9,498 nt of DNA from Fluviicola sp. (GTDB lineage: Bacteria; Bacteroidota; Bacteroidia; Flavobacteriales_D; Crocinitomicaceae). Under the pieces are notes generated by a model. It searched no databases. It saw nothing but the letters and a program-made list of their open reading frames with translations, and had not been told where the DNA came from. The DNA is taken from NCBI RefSeq assembly GCF_030151805.1, contig NZ_JASLCN010000509.1, positions 1 to 9,498 on the forward strand, given 5' to 3'. Each line of letters begins with the position of its first letter. The stretch's first letter is position 1. Positions 5,606 through 9,498 of this stretch are shown here, in pieces. Position numbers and translations under genes: made by a program.

Positions 5606-6814
5606 ATGAAAGAAATACTACTCATTTTTGTTTCCCTTTTTCTATCCTCGTCATTAATCTCTCAAACTTTTTCAGCTCTAAATAGTGGTACGGGAAATGA
5701 ACTTCACGGAATAAAACTTTTAAGTGATACCAAAGGAATCGCTGTGGGGGATGGAGGAAAGATTTTAATGACGACTAGTGGCGTAAATTGGGCACAAAAG
5801 ATTTCTGGAATAACTGCCGGTTTAAAGGATGTAGAATATATTAACACAACTACAATTATAGCTGTTGGAGATGGTGGTACAATTGTTAAATCTACGAACG
5901 GTGGAATGGGATGGACATCAATATATTCGGGCACAACCGAAATGTTGCTTTCGGTTTGTGTAAATGGGACAGATATTTATACATGTGGTCAGAATGGTGT
6001 CATTTTGAAGTCCACCGATGAAGGAAATTCCTGGAGTTCAGTAAGCCCCGGGCAAGGAGCACATATCTTCGATGTTTTCTTCACTAGCCCAACTGTTGGC
6101 TACGCTGTGGGGAATGATGCCCATATTCATAAAACAACTAATGGGGGATTAAGTTGGACGACTCTTTATGACTTTGATAGTGGTATTTCAGCCAACTTTC
6201 AATTGCGGAGTATCTATTTTAAAGATGCTAATAATGGGTTTATAGTAGGAAAAAATTTAATTGAGAACCAAGCGATCATTATACGTACCACAAACGGAGG
6301 GGCAACCTGGATACCACAAATTGTTTATGGGGACTCTTATGTTGATATAAAATTCGTAAATAACAATGTCGGATTCATCGTTGGTCAAAACCTAAATTCA
6401 TATGTAGGTGTGATTTCAAAAACTACCGACGGAGGGACTAACTGGACTTTTTTAACTTCTCTACCTAAAGTTCAAAATGCGATCGCCTTTTCAAATTCTG
6501 GTGTTGGATACACTTGTGGATTCAACGGAAGTATTTTTAAGTCTACAAATATTAATTTGGGAATTGATGATTTGGAAAATAATCAGACTCTTTCAGTATA
6601 TCCGAATCCAAGTTCCGAGAAAATCACAATTACTTTAGATTCTTCTATTGCATCTAAAAATCTAGCCATTCATGTTTATTCGATTTCAGGGGAAGAAATA
6701 ATATTTCAATCTAATACAACGACAATAGATGTTTCAGATTTTCCAACTGGAACCTATTTTCTAAAAGTTCAAAATGAAACTTCTTCCTGGACAAAAACAA
6801 TAATTAAGGAGTAA
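5606..6814 (+). CDS. Secreted YCF48-like beta-propeller with T9SS C-terminal sorting domain
   Basis: Residues 1-19 (MKEILLIFVSLFLSSSLIS) are a signal peptide with a Gln at +1. Seven copies of a blade motif follow, of the form (A/T/I)xG..(G)xIxxTTxGGxxW: AVGDGGKILMTTSGVNW near 46, AVGDGGTIVKSTNGGMGW near 86, then near 127, 167, 213, 258 and 303. This is the layout of YCF48/BNR-like seven-bladed propellers. Residues about 329-402 are a type A T9SS sorting domain: LSVYPNPSSEKITI, then YSISGEEI, DFPTGTYFLKVQ and a basic end WTKTIIKE. The protein should cross the outer membrane through T9SS and be released or attached at the surface, with the sorting domain removed. In the photosynthetic namesake the propeller aids photosystem II assembly; here the ligand is unknown. 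It stands alone between the accessory units, convergent with the 98-residue gene 10 bp away. Confidence 0.88.
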   Translation: MKEILLIFVSLFLSSSLISQTFSALNSGTGNELHGIKLLSDTKGIAVGDGGKILMTTSGVNWAQKISGITAGLKDVEYINTTTIIAVGDGGTIVKSTNGGMGWTSIYSGTTEMLLSVCVNGTDIYTCGQNGVILKSTDEGNSWSSVSPGQGAHIFDVFFTSPTVGYAVGNDAHIHKTTNGGLSWTTLYDFDSGISANFQLRSIYFKDANNGFIVGKNLIENQAIIIRTTNGGATWIPQIVYGDSYVDIKFVNNNVGFIVGQNLNSYVGVISKTTDGGTNWTFLTSLPKVQNAIAFSNSGVGYTCGFNGSIFKSTNINLGIDDLENNQTLSVYPNPSSEKITITLDSSIASKNLAIHVYSISGEEIIFQSNTTTIDVSDFPTGTYFLKVQNETSSWTKTIIKE

Positions 6815-6824
6815 TTGCAGAAAT

Positions 6825-7121
6825 CTAGTTTTCCCCATGATATTTCATCTTTAGATCAGCGTACATATCAGCTGCAACATTATCTAATGTGTTTATAGGT
6901 AAATACTTAGCGTTTTCTAACTGATTCAAATACCATGTCTTCAATTCCTCATAATTTTCATAGGTATTGAGTCGCATAAGTTCAAATATATCTTCGTAAA
7001 GATTAAGCCTGTAATTGGATGCGTTCGTGTAAAAAAAAGAAAGGAACTTTACGATCTGAGTATTACGAAGATCGGCTCTTATTAATCGAATAATTACTTG
7101 TGAATAGTCAATAGTTGTCAT
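6825..7121 (-). CDS. Hypothetical 98-residue protein downstream of the RHS module
   Basis: Not recognised. The protein is acidic and rich in Tyr, Asn and Leu, with several probable helices (SQVIIRLIRADLRNTQIVKF, YEDIFELMRL, YENYEELKTWYLNQLE). It has no signal peptide or membrane segment. The ATG at 7121 is the only in-frame ATG near the 5' end. It lies on the same strand as the RHS and DUF2019 genes but is separated from them by a 13-bp-stem hairpin and over 200 bp, so it is probably transcribed separately. Small acidic proteins after RHS genes are often extra immunity proteins, but nothing in this sequence proves that. Confidence 0.6.
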   Translation of the reverse strand: MTTIDYSQVIIRLIRADLRNTQIVKFLSFFYTNASNYRLNLYEDIFELMRLNTYENYEELKTWYLNQLENAKYLPINTLDNVAADMYADLKMKYHGEN

Positions 7122-7230
7122 CGCATTTTAGAATTTAATGAGACAATAGTTTATAGCAAAATTGTATTTAGAAGTAACCTTTGTGCTTTACTGTTACTTT
7201 TTGTTCAGTGAAAAGAAAATAGTGGTGAAT

Positions 7231-7263
7231 AATCGAGTAGGTATTTGCTTTACCTACTCGATT
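7231..7263. terminator. Hairpin between the RHS module and the 98-residue gene
   Basis: AATCGAGTAGGTA (7231-7243) pairs perfectly with TACCTACTCGATT (7251-7263) around a 7-base loop. There is no T-run on either side, so factor-independent termination is uncertain. The place, 79 bp after the DUF2019 stop on the minus strand, suits the 3' end of the RHS-DUF2019 transcript. Confidence 0.5.
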
Positions 7264-7341
7264 TCAAATAAAAGGTGTTTTGAATTATGAATACTTTTCT
7301 TTTAATGTTTTCATCAGTTCATACTACATAATAACAAACCA

Positions 7342-7716
7342 TTAAAGTTTTAGCAGTCCCTTTTTCCAAACTTCTAAAGTGGTGAATGCAAGAGGGGCAG
7401 CATGATTTGGAACAGGAAGATTGTCTATTTCTTCCAAAACTTTCTCAGCAACTTTTGGATCGGTAAATAAGCAGTACATTGCTGATAAACAGCGAACATA
7501 CTTGTCTTCATGGAACATAAACTCATTAATGTCATTTAAGTATCCTTCATCTTTCGCTTGTTTACAAAGAGCACTAATTTTGTCTCGTACAGCATTAGAT
7601 TTTCGAACATATTTCGCTAATTCAGATTTAACTACGGGTGTTGTTTCAAAGCCTTGCCTCTGAAATGAAGCATACTGTAACACCAATTCAAAATATTTTT
7701 CTTTAAACGAATTCAT
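7342..7716 (-). CDS. DUF2019 family protein, probable immunity partner of the RHS toxin
   Basis: The second half matches DUF2019: DKYVRCLSAMYCLFTDPKVA (71-90), then EKVLEEIDNL, and FTTLEVWKKG (111-120). The family is a short helical-repeat fold in which the VRxxxA..LxxxPxxAxxVLExI...L..W..G pattern is conserved. Length (124 residues) is usual for it. The ATG at 7716 (MNSFKEKY) was chosen; a longer frame from a TTG at 7752 would overlap the RHS gene. With the ATG start the gap to the RHS stop is 19 bp, the usual toxin-immunity spacing. The DUF2019 call is fairly secure. The immunity role rests on position, and binding to the WHH nuclease domain is inferred. Confidence 0.75.
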   Translation of the reverse strand: MNSFKEKYFELVLQYASFQRQGFETTPVVKSELAKYVRKSNAVRDKISALCKQAKDEGYLNDINEFMFHEDKYVRCLSAMYCLFTDPKVAEKVLEEIDNLPVPNHAAPLAFTTLEVWKKGLLKL

Positions 7717-7735
7717 ACAATTGTCTATTTTTAAT

Positions 7736-9498
7736 TTAAGGTTTCCAACCAACTTGTCTCATGATTTTCAGTCCGTACTCTCTCTGTTCGTTAAAACTTA
7801 GTGTTTTTACATAATCCCTAACCCTAGAAAAACCTTCTGGTCCTCTAGAATTGTAATGTCCTGTAACCAACCTATGAAGATTTACGTCCAATCGAATGAG
7901 ATTGTCTGAATTTTGAATTACCTCATGTCCAAATTTAAGAACATTATCTGCATGTTGTTCTACAACGTGATGCCATTCCATTCTCACTCCAGCAGATCCG
8001 TTCAACGACTTAAAACTTCTAAAAGCTCTCTTATTAGCTCTAATTGCATCTGCAACTTCATCAAAAGGGGTAAGTTCCAATGCCGCAATACCACCGGCAG
8101 TCCAATAACTACCCGTCTGAATATTACCGGCAATATCAGGAATGGATGAAGCCGGAGAAATTTCATACATTAGTCCAAAGATGTTTTGTGTCCGGGCAAA
8201 ATCATATTTTAACTTCTCAAGTTGTGCTAAACGCCCTTGTTCTTGTAAGTAATAATCGAACCAATGAGTACTTCGGAAATCTTCAGCCATAAATTCACCT
8301 TGCCATTGTTGAAAGAGAAACTCAGTTGTTGCTGCTTCCATTGCAGATACAGCACCGACTTGAACAACTCCTGCTTCTTCCCAACCATAATTTCCAAGTT
8401 TGTAATATTTACCTGCCTCAAATACTCCGTGACTTGCTTTAAAGTCGGTAGCTGATATCGGATCTGCACTTCCTTTTCCAAGTCTATAGTAAGAACCATC
8501 TGTTGACTGAATTGTTGTTCCATCAGGAGCAAACTCCGTATATCCTTCAGGTAGTTGACTTGCGGAGTTTACATTTTCACGATATTCCCATACAGTATTC
8601 CCATTTTCATTGACTTTTCCAACCCATCCTTGTGGTCCCATTCCTGTTGGATCGGTCAGCATGATCGGGTTGCCCATTACGTAGTTGTAAGTAGACCAGG
8701 CATGAAATTGCATCGCTAAAGGGTCAACACTCATGTATCTTGCTAAATCTTGATCATAGTAACGTGCGCCGTGGTATTGATATCCTGTTACACCATCTAA
8801 TTCATGACCAGTATACCCATATCTATAGCCTTCTTGATTTGTGCTGTAGTACTCACGGGCAGGCATTGTTTTTCCGTATGGGTAGTAATCAATTGCATTT
8901 TCAATAACCCCACCATTATCAAGAGTAATACGTGTACTGCCTACCCAATCTTTCAACTGGTAGTGATACTGCATTTTGCCATTTACAAGTATGGAATATC
9001 CTGCTGCCGTTTGATAGCTTTTTACGACTCCATTTTGATCCAGAATGATTTGATCTATATAATACTCCTTGTCTGTATCCGAATATTCTTTTACGGAGCG
9101 TGCCCCCCTGAAGTAACGATAAATACTTTGACTGGTATTTGTTTTAGTGATTGAAGTTGGTAAATCATCAAAGAACGAATATGTAATGTTGTTCACATCG
9201 TTTCTTGGATCAGTAAGCAGGTTTCCATTTCCATCATAGGTATAGTTATACAAAGCCGGAGTTCCGTTAGTGAATTGAAAACTAGCTTGTGTCAGCTTAT
9301 TTGTATTCGTTTGGTAAGAATACAATTGCTGCATACGTTGTCCGATGTTATTGTTACGGTTAAGAGTAATGAAATTCCCGTTTTTCTGATACCAGTATGC
9401 AGCATCATAGTATTTTGCATTTTCCGCGGCAACCGGAGTAGGGAAATTAGGTAAGTAACCATAAGCTGTTGCAGTTGGGTTTGGCACACAATTAACAG
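7736..9498 (-). CDS. RHS-repeat polymorphic toxin, C-terminal part, with WHH-type HNH-like domain
   Basis: The frame is open to the right edge, so the N-terminus and most YD repeats lie outside. Of 586 visible residues, about 85-225 are RHS/YD-type sequence (LYNYTYDGNGNLLTDPRND, YHYQLKDWVGSTRITLDNGG). Residues about 222-285 are the conserved RHS core: YGYTGHELDGVTGYQYHGAR, YYDQDLARYMSVDPLA, YNYVMGNPIMLTDPTG. The polymorphic tip follows. Near its end MEWHHVVEQHADNVLKFG (W508, H509, H510) is followed by SDNLIRLD, LHRLVTGHY and a helical tail. This is the pattern of WHH/HHxVxxQ toxins of the HNH/Endonuclease VII group, so a DNase or RNase tip is predicted. In RHS proteins the shell encloses the toxin and is cut near the core. 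The DUF2019 gene 19 bp downstream is the likely immunity gene. The RHS call is secure; the exact nuclease family is less so. Confidence 0.85.
   Translation of the reverse strand, partial: VNCVPNPTATAYGYLPNFPTPVAAENAKYYDAAYWYQKNGNFITLNRNNNIGQRMQQLYSYQTNTNKLTQASFQFTNGTPALYNYTYDGNGNLLTDPRNDVNNITYSFFDDLPTSITKTNTSQSIYRYFRGARSVKEYSDTDKEYYIDQIILDQNGVVKSYQTAAGYSILVNGKMQYHYQLKDWVGSTRITLDNGGVIENAIDYYPYGKTMPAREYYSTNQEGYRYGYTGHELDGVTGYQYHGARYYDQDLARYMSVDPLAMQFHAWSTYNYVMGNPIMLTDPTGMGPQGWVGKVNENGNTVWEYRENVNSASQLPEGYTEFAPDGTTIQSTDGSYYRLGKGSADPISATDFKASHGVFEAGKYYKLGNYGWEEAGVVQVGAVSAMEAATTEFLFQQWQGEFMAEDFRSTHWFDYYLQEQGRLAQLEKLKYDFARTQNIFGLMYEISPASSIPDIAGNIQTGSYWTAGGIAALELTPFDEVADAIRANKRAFRSFKSLNGSAGVRMEWHHVVEQHADNVLKFGHEVIQNSDNLIRLDVNLHRLVTGHYNSRGPEGFSRVRDYVKTLSFNEQREYGLKIMRQVGWKP

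Noticed and set aside
7913..9154. Several open frames of 63-116 codons on both strands within the RHS gene
   Set aside because: They are other-frame shadows of the RHS coding sequence, which has clear core and toxin motifs over its whole length.

Overview
The window looks like an accessory stretch of an AT-rich Bacteroidota chromosome, most likely Flavobacteriia or a close relative. Three things support this. One secreted protein ends in a type IX secretion (T9SS) sorting domain. A TAnnTTTG-type -7 promoter element stands in front of another secreted protein. Gene starts generally lack a strong Shine-Dalgarno sequence. The species cannot be told from the window.

Layout. (1) Positions 1-294, minus strand: the N-terminus of a secreted right-handed beta-helix protein that runs off the left edge. 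(2) Positions 295-930: a gene-free stretch packed with hairpins and a short repeat. (3) Positions 931-2729, minus strand: a two-gene unit of a Fic/Doc-type protein followed by a DUF2726 (PD-(D/E)XK-like) putative nuclease. (4) Positions 2730-3046: a divergent intergenic region with a second copy of the repeat and an inverted repeat next to the following start codon. (5) Positions 3047-5216, plus strand: a two-gene unit of a beta-helical, C-terminally membrane-anchored protein and a HEPN/MltR-like protein with an RNEFAH motif. (6) Positions 5217-5605: two related strong hairpins, a third repeat copy with its own terminator, and a possible decayed small gene. (7) Positions 5606-6814, plus strand: a secreted seven-blade YCF48-like propeller with a T9SS C-terminal domain. 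(8) Positions 6825-9498, minus strand: the 3' part of an RHS polymorphic toxin with a WHH-type HNH-like C-terminus, a DUF2019 protein 19 bp downstream (candidate immunity protein), a hairpin, and an unrecognised 98-residue protein.

How the genes may work together. The RHS protein and the DUF2019 protein fit a toxin-immunity module. The Fic/Doc plus nuclease pair and the beta-helix membrane protein plus HEPN pair stand back to back and are bracketed by same-orientation copies of one ~75-bp repeat that ends in a terminator hairpin. That is the most system-like feature here: two compact gene pairs with toxin- or defence-type domains, apparently carried as neighbouring modules. Their defence role is inference; the sequence shows only domain signatures and arrangement.
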